DNA of 64,000 nucleotides from Paenibacillus baekrokdamisoli (GCF_003945345.1 NZ_AP019308.1:6080001-6144000); one strand, 5' to 3'. Counted from the stretch's first letter, positions 26,889 to 35,176 are shown. Notes: generated by a model not told the origin, from the letters alone. Numbers and translations: made by a program.

Positions 26889-28253
26889 ATGTTTATAAAA
26901 GAATTATCAATAAAATCATACAAGAATATTAATAATTTGAAACTGAACTTTAATAAACCTGTAATTAATTATTTTGACGAGATGAACCTATCTGTTCTTG
27001 TAGGTGAAAATGGAACCGGGAAAAGTTCAATACTTCAATTTATGACTCAGGTATTTTGCCCAAGGGCGAGATATCAATACAGGCAAACAGTAGAAAACTC
27101 GAAATTCTCCATAGAGTACGAATTAATGGGAGAGCTGATCGAATTTAATAGTAATACGGATTATCCCTTGGAGCATCCTAAAAAATTAATTGTTTCTTCA
27201 TATGCAGTTTTTGATCAATTTGCAAGTCGATATCCTTCAGCAAGTTCTGGTAACATATATTTTGATGCTCCTCCAGAAACTACTTATATATATTCAGGAC
27301 CGGCAATTGCTAGAACTTCAACACTTGAGCCGCTTATTTATGCAATTTTACAAGCAATCTATTTGCCTGAAGTGATGGTTAAAAATAAAGGTTCCTACAA
27401 GAGATTATTAGATAGAATTGGATTTAAAAAGGTTGCATTCATTGAAATTGCGCAAGAAAATAAAGTTGTTAGATCAGAGTACAATAGGATGTATGGTTTG
27501 GCTAAGGAAGATTCAGTACCAGAACTCGATCTGTTAATTGATAGCTTAAAGACAATGAAAATTGATGCTAGAACTTTAAACAAAGACATGAAACTAGACT
27601 CATTAAAGGCCAGCTTAAATTATATAGTCACGCCTGAGATGTTAAAATTTCATCTTGAAGATCTCCTTCGGAAAATTATATATCAAGTGATGCATATAGG
27701 AATTAAAAATATTTGGTTAGAAAGCAATGATGGAAAATATGTACGGTTAACAGATCTAAGTTCAGGAGAACTAACGATGTTATATAGGTTTTTACCATTA
27801 ATCACTAATATTGATGACAATTCCGTTGTATTTATTGATGAGCCTGAAACGCATTTACATCCAGTCTGGATTCAAAAGTTTGTTGAATACTTAACGGAAC
27901 TCTTTAGTGAATATAAAACTCATTTTATATTAGCAACACACTCTCCATTAATTGTATCGGATGTTCCAATGGAATGTATTGTGGGTTTGAAGAAAAATAA
28001 AAATCATATTTTTCAATATGAACCTAAAGATCGAACCTTAGGTGGATCGTCTAATGATATTTTGCGGGATGTCTTTGGTTTAGAAAAAAATTCTGGAGAG
28101 TTCTCTTTAAATCAAATATTAGTGATTAAAAAATTGCTTGAAAGTAATGATTTTGAAAAAATAGAATCAGCGCGTATTATGTTTGATGATTTAAGTACAA
28201 CAGCAAAAAAGTTTGAAATTTATAAAAAATTCAGGGACATTTTAGGGGATTAG
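26889..28253 (+). CDS. ptuA: Septu-like AAA ATPase PtuA
   Basis: An OLD/AAA15-type ATPase of 454 aa. Walker A GENGTGKSS is at residues 39-47, LSSGELTMLYR is the signature, VVFIDEPETHLHP is Walker B, and ATHSPL is the H-loop region. It pairs with the HNH gene 1 bp downstream, the two-gene layout of type I Septu anti-phage systems. The start is taken as ATG 26889 after GAGGTG; a GTG at 26883 is in frame. Confidence 0.85.
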   Translation: MFIKELSIKSYKNINNLKLNFNKPVINYFDEMNLSVLVGENGTGKSSILQFMTQVFCPRARYQYRQTVENSKFSIEYELMGELIEFNSNTDYPLEHPKKLIVSSYAVFDQFASRYPSASSGNIYFDAPPETTYIYSGPAIARTSTLEPLIYAILQAIYLPEVMVKNKGSYKRLLDRIGFKKVAFIEIAQENKVVRSEYNRMYGLAKEDSVPELDLLIDSLKTMKIDARTLNKDMKLDSLKASLNYIVTPEMLKFHLEDLLRKIIYQVMHIGIKNIWLESNDGKYVRLTDLSSGELTMLYRFLPLITNIDDNSVVFIDEPETHLHPVWIQKFVEYLTELFSEYKTHFILATHSPLIVSDVPMECIVGLKKNKNHIFQYEPKDRTLGGSSNDILRDVFGLEKNSGEFSLNQILVIKKLLESNDFEKIESARIMFDDLSTTAKKFEIYKKFRDILGD

Positions 28254-28254
28254 A

Positions 28255-29334
28255 ATGAATCAAGCAATGCTCTCGAAGGAGTTTAAAACATATGAATTTA
28301 CCCATTCTTTTATAATTGATGTTCTTACGTGGGCTAAAGACAATCCGGGTACTACTATATATACAGATATTAATAAGTCCACTATGACAATTAATTTAAA
28401 AAAAATGATAAATACTAATAGATTTAGAGGTAAACTACAGGCTTATGTGCTCTCATTATGCAATTGCAATGAAATTGAACTAGTTTACGAATATTATTTA
28501 TCATTTACGCATAACTATTTTAAAATTCTTTCAGGACAAATTAAAGTAAGCATTAATTTGACTAAGAAAACAATAAGTGAGATAAAACCTTTTTTTGATT
28601 ATGTTTATAACAATCTTTTGGACTGTAAATCATTATGGGATGTCTATAATTCTAATGCAAAGTTTGTAAAAAGAAATGAACTTAGAAAATTATTAAGTAA
28701 AAGTTACAAGGTTTGTCCTTATTGTGATCTAGTTGATATGAATGATCCAACTTCAAGCAACATGGATCATTTTCTTCCATTGTCTGAGTTCCCTTTCTTA
28801 AGCGTTTTTTGGGGGAACATTGTCTGTGCTTGTTCCATATGTAATGGACATCAGATTAAAAACAATAATTGGGCAATTCCAATTCTACATCCATATATTA
28901 ACGGTATACATAATAATACTAGATTTATTTTTAACAAAACAGATAAAAGTATACAAATAGAGCCAATACATTTGTATGATAACTCACCTGAAGTAAACTT
29001 TATAAAAGTACTTAAACAAAATATTAGGTATAATAATTTATGGGATTATGTGCAAAACGAAGAGAACGAAATTGTCGAGGAAGTATGTGAACTTTACAAT
29101 GCATATAAGGGAGATAATTGGAAGCCAATACATGTAATTCGTTCAGTTGAATTTAGAAGAAGAGAACATTTATCTAACATTGGAAAGATAACTCATTCGA
29201 GATTAAGAATGGGTTATTGTGATTATTTTGTATTAAAAGAAGCGGAATTATCGATGAAATTTTTAGAAAGTGAAAATAAAAAGAGACAAATGAGGATTAA
29301 AGAACGGCAGCAATTGATCTTTGAAGAGTGTTGA
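28255..29334 (+). CDS. ptuB: Septu-like HNH endonuclease PtuB
   Basis: A 359-aa protein with an HNH core in the middle: CPYC (C154, C157), NMDHFLPLSEFP with the catalytic D-H, and CACSICNGHQIKNNNW. This is the PtuB nuclease pattern. In Septu the ATPase holds the nuclease inactive until phage infection. The N-terminal 130 residues are helical and unassigned. It follows ptuA by one base pair, so the two are translationally linked. Confidence 0.85.
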   Translation: MNQAMLSKEFKTYEFTHSFIIDVLTWAKDNPGTTIYTDINKSTMTINLKKMINTNRFRGKLQAYVLSLCNCNEIELVYEYYLSFTHNYFKILSGQIKVSINLTKKTISEIKPFFDYVYNNLLDCKSLWDVYNSNAKFVKRNELRKLLSKSYKVCPYCDLVDMNDPTSSNMDHFLPLSEFPFLSVFWGNIVCACSICNGHQIKNNNWAIPILHPYINGIHNNTRFIFNKTDKSIQIEPIHLYDNSPEVNFIKVLKQNIRYNNLWDYVQNEENEIVEEVCELYNAYKGDNWKPIHVIRSVEFRRREHLSNIGKITHSRLRMGYCDYFVLKEAELSMKFLESENKKRQMRIKERQQLIFEEC

Positions 29335-29400
29335 CAATAGCTTATTCAGGTTTTGGAGAAATGCTATTTAGTGAATTTAACAAGCATTCATGCATTCCCT

Positions 29401-29525
29401 AGGATGTTCAAGAGGCGTAAGAATGAATGAACTATAAATAAACGAATTCATACTCTAAGGTAAATTATTTTGTAGTTCTTTTAGTAAGTTCAAGTATATA
29501 GGTCTGGAGAATAGCAGGAAAGTTT
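29401..29525 (+). pseudogene. Degenerate 3' end of a second PLD gene
   Basis: The sequence TCAAGAGGCGTA (29408-29419) followed by AATGAATGAA and AAATTATTTTGTA (29462-29474) matches, with small gaps, the last 80 bp of the PLD gene and its flank (26623-26634, 26644 on, 26682-26694). Similarity continues through TCTTTTxxTAAGTxxAAGTxxATAG to the first end site. It is non-coding now. The 29335-29400 stretch shows no gene. Confidence 0.7.
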
Positions 29526-29693
29526 CAAACACAAACTTAAATGTAACATTCAGTCACAAACTTTAATGGCATTGCATGTTTCATACCCTTTTTCTAGACA
29601 CCAACTATATTGTAAATTTAGATAAGGGATAAAAACTCAGAATTTATTGATTTTACTTAGTTTTTTAGACACCAACTATAATGTCACTGAACA
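29526..29693 (-). repeat. Outer distal transposon end with four spaced TnsB-type sites
   Basis: Inverse-orientation sites lie at 29526-29547 (CAAACACAAACTTAAATGTA core), 29551-29573 (CAGTCACAAACTTTAATGGC), 29596-29616 (AGACACCAACTATATTGTAA) and 29667-29687 (AGACACCAACTATAATGTCA). The tip is TGAACA, ending at 29693. Wide spacing over 165 bp equals the Tn7 left end. Confidence 0.82.
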
Positions 29694-29751
29694 TTTGTCC
29701 CGTGATAAAAAAGTGTGGAACCAGTAAAAAAAGTATGGAACCGCTGAAGTC

Positions 29752-29785
29752 AGTCCCGATGAGCATCACGTCATCGGGACTTTAT
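29752..29785 (+). terminator. Terminator, perhaps the displaced glmS terminator
   Basis: AGTCCCGATGA (29752-29762) pairs with TCATCGGGACT (29771-29781), followed by TTATTATT. It lies 60 bp outside the far transposon end, where the original glmS terminator would now sit. It could instead belong to an adjacent relic. Confidence 0.7.
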
Positions 29786-29804
29786 TATTATCTGGGGGTT
29801 ATGA

Positions 29805-30143
29805 ATGAATACAATTGGACAGCGTTTAAAAAGAATTAGAAAGATCAATGAACTTAACCAGGTTGAGTTTTCTAAAATAATAGATGTGTCACAGGGAACT
29901 TTAAGTGAAATTGAACAGGATAAATACTATTCCTCAACTGAAACTATCATGGCTTTACACACTAATTTCAGTGCTGATATTCATTGGATCTTGTTCGGAA
30001 GAGATACCTCTCGAGAAGAAAAAAACATGTATGATGACTTGAAGAATGATGAAGTAAACCTATTGAATACATATAGAATTCTGGAAAAACAAGATCAGGA
30101 AGAAATTATTGATTATATAGATTTTAAATTGAAGCGTCGTTGA
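29805..30143 (+). CDS. XRE-family HTH regulator
   Basis: A 112-aa protein with an N-terminal Cro/C1-type HTH (IGQRLKRIRKINELNQVEF then VSQGTLSEIEQ). A short C-terminal helical tail (EKQDQEEIIDYIDFKLKRR) may serve dimerisation. The ribosome site is GGGGG, 8 bp before ATG. It stands alone just outside the transposon, and the target is unknown. It could be a prophage or ICE remnant regulator. Confidence 0.8.
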   Translation: MNTIGQRLKRIRKINELNQVEFSKIIDVSQGTLSEIEQDKYYSSTETIMALHTNFSADIHWILFGRDTSREEKNMYDDLKNDEVNLLNTYRILEKQDQEEIIDYIDFKLKRR

Positions 30144-30330
30144 GTTTAGATAACTGATTTATTACAATAAAGACTTGTTCTTAGCAATAATGCATGACTA
30201 ATATGTGGAACCCTTTATGATTAACTATCGTGTCCCGTTAGCCACACATGCAGCGCAAGCGCTGCACCAAAGATGATGGAAGTAAATGCGTTCTTCCATG
30301 GGAGTTTAGAAACCAAGTAGCTTCCTGTTC

Positions 30331-30624
30331 ATGGCAACCATGGCCCTCATCATGAACGATGAATCGTTTAAACGACAGTACGAAGTGGATGTAAAGACGA
30401 AAAGTATGAAGCCGATGCGCTCCGTGATGAAGCTTTGCGACAAGCTTGCTCGCCTTCTCGTTGCCATGGCACAAAGCGGCAAAGCTTACGAACCAGATCG
30501 TGCTCTTTCTGTGAAACAAGCTGCCTTACCGCTTCTCAATTGGCACGAAAACTGGCTTATTCGCAGGATCTCAAGATTGCACGGAGTACCGGATTGCATT
30601 GAGCAAAAGGGCCCAGACCCGTAG
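30331..30624 (+). pseudogene. C-terminal relic of an IS110-type transposase
   Basis: The frame contains KPMRSVMKLCDKLARLLVAM and SGKAYEPDRA, resembling the extreme C-terminus of IS110-family transposases (KKMQSLMxxxCKLIRVxYAIL...YDP). The rest of the gene is missing. The surrounding 30144-30977 holds no intact gene, but a 19-bp inverted repeat (GCTTATTCGCAGGATCTCA at 30555-30573 with its complement at 30851-30869) and GGTACAATGC/GCATTGTACC flank GC-rich non-coding sequence. Confidence 0.45.
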
Positions 30625-30977
30625 CGTTAGGAAGACCGGCCTCCACCGACCGGATAGGCGTAACGAAGGAATGAGAGGGCATCGACCCGTCGAGAAATGG
30701 GAGTGAAAGCCTCCGGAGGTAAGTGGAGCAGCGTGCAGCAGAGCAGTAAAAAAGGAGCGAAACTTCGCCCCTTCTGTTCCCGCATGCGCTTTGGTTGCCG
30801 AATTTGACGGTACAATGCCTTTTCTGTCCAGATAGCAATTTATCCTAAGGTGAGATCCTGCGAATAAGCGAGTATTCGTGAGTAAATTGCATTGTACCGA
30901 GGGAGCTTATTCAAGATATCCCTATAGATATTTTTGATAGAAACAATAGTTTCACATCGTTTAAGTTGCTATAATGA

Positions 30978-31760
30978 TCACTCACCATATTGATAGACGC
31001 TGTTCATGATCACGTCCATCACTAAACCTTGAAATAACGTCTTTGTAAATTCGTTTTGATTAGCTGCTCCCATCGTATAAAAAACAGGAATGAAATGTTC
31101 TTTTGCTTGTGGAGGAACGGCGATCTTTGCATTAGGCGCAAGTTCTTCGTAACGAAAGAGTGAATCCAGATCCCATTGTTTCATGTGATTTTCCAACCAT
31201 TTCTCGAAACCTAAAACCAACGATTTGACTGCCGACTTATCCTTAGCTCTTAATAGACCGAAATTGTGTACGGTTACTCCGCTGCCGATGATCAGCACGT
31301 CTTGTTCCCGTAATGGGGCAAGCGCCTTTCCAATCGCATATTGCTCCGCAGGAGTCAGACTCGGATTTACCGACATCGCGATCAAAGGAATGTCTGCATC
31401 AGGATACATCCTCTTGAGAATCGTCCACGAGCCATGATCCAAACCTCGTTCACGTTCAGCGCGATTCGCTATGCCAGCTGCGTTCAATAGTTCCTGTACC
31501 TGAAGGGATACCTCTTTGCTTCCTTTTGCCGGATATTTTACCTGGTAGAGCTCATTCGGAAATCCCCCAAAGTCATACATCATGGAATACTCATCAATTT
31601 CGCTAATCATCTGCACATCACTTTCCCAATGTGCGGAAAACAAAATAATTGCTTGGGGACGGGGGAATGTTCGTCCGAGTTCTTCTAAATAACGTGAATA
31701 CGTTGTATCTTCTACGGCGAGCATTGGAGTACCATGTGTAATAAAGAGTGATGGAATCAT
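30978..31760 (-). CDS. DODA/LigB-type extradiol ring-cleavage dioxygenase
   Basis: A class III extradiol dioxygenase of the YgiD/DODA family, about 260 aa, which opens catechol-type rings using a metal bound by histidines. Metal and active-site motifs are FITHGTPML, SAHWESD and LDHGSWTILKRMYP. I choose the ATG at 31760 (MIPSLF), 9 bp after GGAGGT; a TTG three codons upstream is less likely. It is divergent from hxlR, with a palindrome between the two. It is probably part of a quinone/catechol detoxification unit. Confidence 0.88.
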   Translation of the reverse strand: MIPSLFITHGTPMLAVEDTTYSRYLEELGRTFPRPQAIILFSAHWESDVQMISEIDEYSMMYDFGGFPNELYQVKYPAKGSKEVSLQVQELLNAAGIANRAERERGLDHGSWTILKRMYPDADIPLIAMSVNPSLTPAEQYAIGKALAPLREQDVLIIGSGVTVHNFGLLRAKDKSAVKSLVLGFEKWLENHMKQWDLDSLFRYEELAPNAKIAVPPQAKEHFIPVFYTMGAANQNEFTKTLFQGLVMDVIMNSVYQYGE

Positions 31761-31804
31761 TATCTTCAAACCTCCACGCTGATTTTTTAGCTTTCAGTTG
31801 ATTA

Positions 31805-31895
31805 TCAAGTACAATCACAATATTATAGTAGTAGGCTTATATTTAGAAGTAGTCATAATTTTGTGACGTAGTTATAAAAACAGGACTATTGGAAA
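31805..31895. promoter_or_regulatory. DODA-hxlR intergenic operator block
   Basis: The palindrome GTCATAATTTTGTGAC (31852-31867) lies in a 90-bp block similar to the nitroreductase upstream region (34683-34775): both have TCAAGTxCxATCxCAATATTATA, then AGTAGTCAT and AAAAACARGACxATTG. HxlR proteins bind such inverted repeats, so this is the likely operator. Confidence 0.65.
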
Positions 31896-31909
31896 AGTGA
31901 GGTATTATT

Positions 31910-32233
31910 ATGACACATCGTTTGTCAGATGAATTAATTTGTCCAGTATATCGACTTCAAAACATCATTGGAGGGAAATGGAAAATTATTATTTTGTATG
32001 AATTAAGCACTCAAACAAGAAGGTTTAATGAACTTCAACGTTCTATCCCCGGTATTTCAAAAGGAATATTGACACAACAACTGAGAGAGCTAGAAGCAGA
32101 TCATATGATTCACAGAGAGGTATATAAAGAAGTCCCGCCGAAAGTGGAGTACTCGTTAACAACTTTAGCACAAAGTTTTATCCCTATAATACAGAGTATG
32201 GATGAATGGGGTAGGAAATATTTGGAAAGTTAG
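31910..32233 (+). CDS. HxlR/DUF24-family regulator, probable quinone sensor
   Basis: A 107-aa winged-helix regulator with the family signature GGKWKIIILYEL and the GISKGILTQQLRELE recognition region. C11 (LICPVYRLQ) is in the position of the redox cysteine that YodB and CatR of Bacillus use to sense quinones and diamide. It is divergent from the dioxygenase gene and convergent with the nitroreductase gene; both have matching operator blocks, so it likely represses both. Its terminator has been split by an IS. Confidence 0.88.
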   Translation: MTHRLSDELICPVYRLQNIIGGKWKIIILYELSTQTRRFNELQRSIPGISKGILTQQLRELEADHMIHREVYKEVPPKVEYSLTTLAQSFIPIIQSMDEWGRKYLES

Positions 32234-32268
32234 TTATGCAGTTAAAAAAGATGACTCCTGTGCCATAC

Positions 32269-33949
32269 GAGGCCACTGAAAAACTTGCGTTTTTAATTAG
32301 TTGAAGGCATGCTTCAAATCAAAAAGGCGATATTCCGCTCAATTTCGAACGGAATATCGCCTTTCTCTTTATTCTTTTATTTTGATTCTTTCATAAGTGT
32401 AATGATTCGCTTGAGATTAACAGAAAATATCACCATGGCACCTTGCATGTGCATACCAATTAAACCCGAGGAAGATGCCACATCGTACCCGTGTCTGTGT
32501 TTGAGTTCACTATTTTTTGCCTCAATTTTATAGCGCTCTTTCGATTTCTTTTTGAAATCATCGCTGTTTTGAAATACTTCTTGTTCCTTATGTTCTGTGG
32601 ATTTGATGGTTACAGAATAGGTTTTACTTTTCGCTCCTTCTTTATAACACCCATTCCTCATCGGGCATATTTTGCATTTTTCAATATCAAACATGTAGGT
32701 ATCCTTTTGGTTTTCATTCATACCTTTCTTCCCTGTGCGCGCTTTGCGAATCGCCATATGTCCTGCTTTACAAACGTACATTGCAGCATCCTTATTGAAC
32801 TCAAATTCATCCTCTTTTTTACGAATACCTTGCGTAATATTGGGATTTAACTTGGCTACCAATTGTAACTCATTTTGATTTGCGTACTGAATATTATCTT
32901 TTTCCGAATATGCAGTATCACCAATCACTGTATCGATTTCCATTCCTGTTTCACGGCTTTTTTCGATCAATGATTGGAGCTGTTTCCCATCACTTTTTTC
33001 ACCAGTTGTAATTACCGCAGCTGTAATTATCCGTTCTTCATTCATCGCAATATGTGTTTTATAGCCAAAGAAAGAGGAGTCGGCTGTTTTGTGACCCACT
33101 CGGGCATCAGGATCATTCGAGGATTTAAGGTGCTCACGGTGATCTTCTACAATCTCTTTTAAATAGTTCAGCTTTTCTTTTACCTTTGGGTATTCGCGTA
33201 TCGATTCTTCTTTTTCGACGATATGAATGACTTTTCGGCAGTAGTCCAGTTCATCTGTCAATTCGTTTGTCGTTGTTTTTGCTGGGAATTTTTCTTTCAT
33301 TTTTTCATCGATTTGATAAACTGCCTTTCGTAGCAGTTTAGATTTCTCCATCAAGATCTCTTGAGGTGATTTCTGATTGAATCTTGCTTTCGTGTGTGTG
33401 GCGTCCACAATAATGGCGCTGCTTTTTATAATTTCTTTTTCTAATGCGATTTCCACTGTTTTTTGAATAAGAAGATCAAGCAGGTTGATATCCTTCAAAC
33501 GAAGTTTGCGAAACTTTGTTAATGAACTCGGATTGATGACCCCATCTTCTGGCGCCATATCCAAGAAATATTTAAAGGACATGTCATATTTGGATCGTTC
33601 TACGATATCCACATCTGATAAATCAAAAATCGATTTTAGTAATAAATATTTGAACATACGAATGGGAGGTACTGCATTTCGCCCGTTATCGAGGCAATAT
33701 TTATTCTGTAATTCTTCTTGGACAAAAGAAAAATCAACGAGGTTACTCATTTGGCGCAGCATATTATCTTTAGGCACTACGATATCGTAAATGGCCATAA
33801 ATGGACTAAGGTTAAGGGATTGTTGGTTTGAAATCATCCGAGACACCACCTGAAATTAATAACTTTATTATACAGGAAAACAGGATACCTTTCCTCGAAA
33901 TGGAGGTAAGGTATCCTGTTTATAAAATTAGGACTTTTTCAGTGGCCTC
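32269..33949 (-). mobile_element. IS1182-family insertion sequence, 1681 bp
   Basis: Terminal inverted repeats GAGGCCACTGAAAAA at both ends (32269 on; complement ends at 33949). The 9-bp duplication GTGCCATAC flanks it (32260-32268 and 33950-33958). Outside lie AAGATGACTCCTGT (up to 32261) and ACAGGAGTCATCTTTTT (33962 on), the two arms of one hairpin, so the IS landed in the loop of a terminator. It holds one intact transposase gene and its own terminator (AAAGGCGATATTCCG, 32323-32337, with its complement at 32350-32364). Confidence 0.92.
32377..33837 (-). CDS. IS1182-family transposase
   Basis: A DDE transposase of about 486 aa. The N-terminal DUF772 region includes AVPPIRMFKYLLLKSIFDLS, the first catalytic aspartate is in IIVDATHTKAR, and the C-terminal part has the four-cysteine cluster CKICPMRNGC. 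It ends LKRIITLMKESK and looks full length and uninterrupted. The start is taken as ATG 33837 with AGGTGG 8 bp upstream. It is probably active, given perfect repeats and a clean target duplication. Confidence 0.93.
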   Translation of the reverse strand: MISNQQSLNLSPFMAIYDIVVPKDNMLRQMSNLVDFSFVQEELQNKYCLDNGRNAVPPIRMFKYLLLKSIFDLSDVDIVERSKYDMSFKYFLDMAPEDGVINPSSLTKFRKLRLKDINLLDLLIQKTVEIALEKEIIKSSAIIVDATHTKARFNQKSPQEILMEKSKLLRKAVYQIDEKMKEKFPAKTTTNELTDELDYCRKVIHIVEKEESIREYPKVKEKLNYLKEIVEDHREHLKSSNDPDARVGHKTADSSFFGYKTHIAMNEERIITAAVITTGEKSDGKQLQSLIEKSRETGMEIDTVIGDTAYSEKDNIQYANQNELQLVAKLNPNITQGIRKKEDEFEFNKDAAMYVCKAGHMAIRKARTGKKGMNENQKDTYMFDIEKCKICPMRNGCYKEGAKSKTYSVTIKSTEHKEQEVFQNSDDFKKKSKERYKIEAKNSELKHRHGYDVASSSGLIGMHMQGAMVIFSVNLKRIITLMKESK

Positions 33950-33989
33950 GTGCCATACCATACAGGAGTCATCTTTTTGGCTCTATTCG

Positions 33990-34619
33990 TTATCTCCAAA
34001 ATGTCACTTCATCGACCGGGAATCGATACGATCCGCGACCCTCAGCTGCAGCTTTACCAACTGAAATAATCATAACCGGGACATACCGCTCTTTTTTCAA
34101 ACCAAATGTTTCTGCAATATTTTCCTTGTCATAGCCACCCATTGGGTTCGTGTCGTAACCATGTGAACGCGCAACGAGCATAAACTGCATGGCGACAAGC
34201 CCAGCATCGGTAAGCACCCAATCTCGCAATTCACGTTCTGACATATTTGCAACACGCTGCATAAGCATGGGTTGAAATTGATTTTTGATTTCCTCAGGCA
34301 TAAAACCTAGTTCGACGGTTTTCGAGAACATTTTCTCGAATTTTTCACTTGCTTGTAAATCGCCGAATATCGCAATAACCGCTGATGAAGTTGTCACTTG
34401 GGATTGGTTATGCGGCGCCAACTTCGCCAGCTTTTCTTTACCCTCAGGTGTATCAATTACAACAAAACGGTAAGTTTGTGTATTGGATGTTGAGGGTGCA
34501 CGCATCGCCTTTGCCAAAATTTCAGTCATTTCTTCTTTACTTATTTTTACTGAAGTATCATATTGTTTTACTGAGCGACGGTTCAATAGAACCTCATTAA
34601 AATCATTGGTTACTGTCAT
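33990..34619 (-). CDS. Nitroreductase-family oxidoreductase
   Basis: An FMN-dependent NAD(P)H oxidoreductase of about 209 aa. The NRRSVKQYD start, MRAPSTSNTQTYRFVV FMN site and MGGYDKENIAETFGL region are family features. I choose ATG 34619 (MTVTNDF) after GGAGGG; the longer frame to 34664 lacks support. Related enzymes (YodC, MhqN in Bacillus) reduce quinones under control of HxlR/MarR regulators. The shared operator block with the dioxygenase-hxlR promoter supports co-regulation. Confidence 0.9.
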   Translation of the reverse strand: MTVTNDFNEVLLNRRSVKQYDTSVKISKEEMTEILAKAMRAPSTSNTQTYRFVVIDTPEGKEKLAKLAPHNQSQVTTSSAVIAIFGDLQASEKFEKMFSKTVELGFMPEEIKNQFQPMLMQRVANMSERELRDWVLTDAGLVAMQFMLVARSHGYDTNPMGGYDKENIAETFGLKKERYVPVMIISVGKAAAEGRGSYRFPVDEVTFWR

Positions 34620-34682
34620 TGTCTTTTTCCCTCCTGGTTCGTTTGTTGGTACAAAGCCATGCACTTATCTTCCAAACTTTCA

Positions 34683-34775
34683 ATATCAAGTTCGATCTCA
34701 ATATTATATTAATAGACGTATTTATAAAAGTAGTCATTAAATAATGACCTAGTCACAAAAACAAGACCATTGTGT
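34683..34775. promoter_or_regulatory. Nitroreductase operator block, paralogous to DODA promoter
   Basis: Perfect palindrome GTCATTAAATAATGAC (34733-34748) in a block that repeats the DODA upstream region (31805-31895) in the same orientation relative to its gene. Confidence 0.65.
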
Positions 34776-34850
34776 ATAGTATGGATTAATTTCTATGATG
34801 AAATGATAATGATCTGTAATCCTCACCTGATCTATCCATACTCTTCAAGC

Positions 34851-34972
34851 AGCCTGCTGAAGACTTTCAGCAGGCTGTTTATATCCCTACTTTCTCCACA
34901 AAACAAAAATCAACCCTGACTATCCTGCCCGTTCGTATTATAAGGTCACCAGATCTTTCTGGTAGACCTTAT
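34851..34972. terminator. Two stem-loops before the IS110 element
   Basis: AGCCTGCTGA (34851-34860) pairs with TCAGCAGGCT (34868-34877). ATAAGGTCACCAGA (34939 on) pairs with CTGGTAGACCTTAT (to 34972), followed by TTTT. No gene is seen in 34620-35176 apart from the operator block and these structures. Confidence 0.5.
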
Positions 34973-34984
34973 TTTTGTGTGGTC

Positions 34985-35165
34985 ATAAGATTACGGTAGC
35001 CGGGGATCGAACGTTTCTGCCCGTGGGACTTGGATCCCGAGAGCTATTCCGTTCATCCCCCCTACTTGTTAAACCATGATTAGGCTGGTTGGGACAGAGA
35101 TCCCGGATAACAAGCGATACTGTGGACGACAAGAAGGCTAGGGGTTGCCGGCGAATATCAGATCA
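34985..35165 (+). ncRNA. Possible bridge RNA region of IS110 element
   Basis: GC-rich, non-coding sequence directly upstream of an IS110-family recombinase. IS110-group elements are known to express a structured bridge RNA from this end, which pairs with target and donor DNA. Short complementary stretches are present (e.g. GGGACTTGGATCCCGAGAG and GGGACAGAGATCCCGG), but I could not fold it fully or define its ends. The call is by position and family knowledge. Confidence 0.35.
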
Positions 35166-35176
35166 GGAGTGGTTGA

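Larger units (their letters stand above)
18340..29693 (+). mobile_element. Tn7-like element at attTn7 carrying a defence island
   Basis: The glmS-proximal terminus begins TGTCTGGTGACATT at 18340, 24 bp after the glmS stop, as for Tn7. The distal terminus at 29693, read inward, begins TGTTCAGTGACATT. Both place a GACATTA site 8 nt from the tip, the same geometry as the Tn7 ends. Four close sites mark the glmS side and four spaced sites mark the far side, as in Tn7. A truncated tnsA lies just inside. No tnsB, tnsC or tniQ/tnsD gene is present, so the element cannot move on its own. The flanking 5-bp sequences (TTTTG and TTTGT) do not form a clean duplication, consistent with a composite history. 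Confidence 0.85.

Noticed and set aside
18335..29698. 5-bp target duplication of the Tn7-like element
   Set aside because: The flanks TTTTG (18335-18339) and TTTGT (29694-29698) match only when shifted by one base, so no clean duplication can be claimed.
29805..30143. Prophage start with XRE repressor
   Set aside because: No integrase, attachment site or phage genes are near; it is a single regulator gene.
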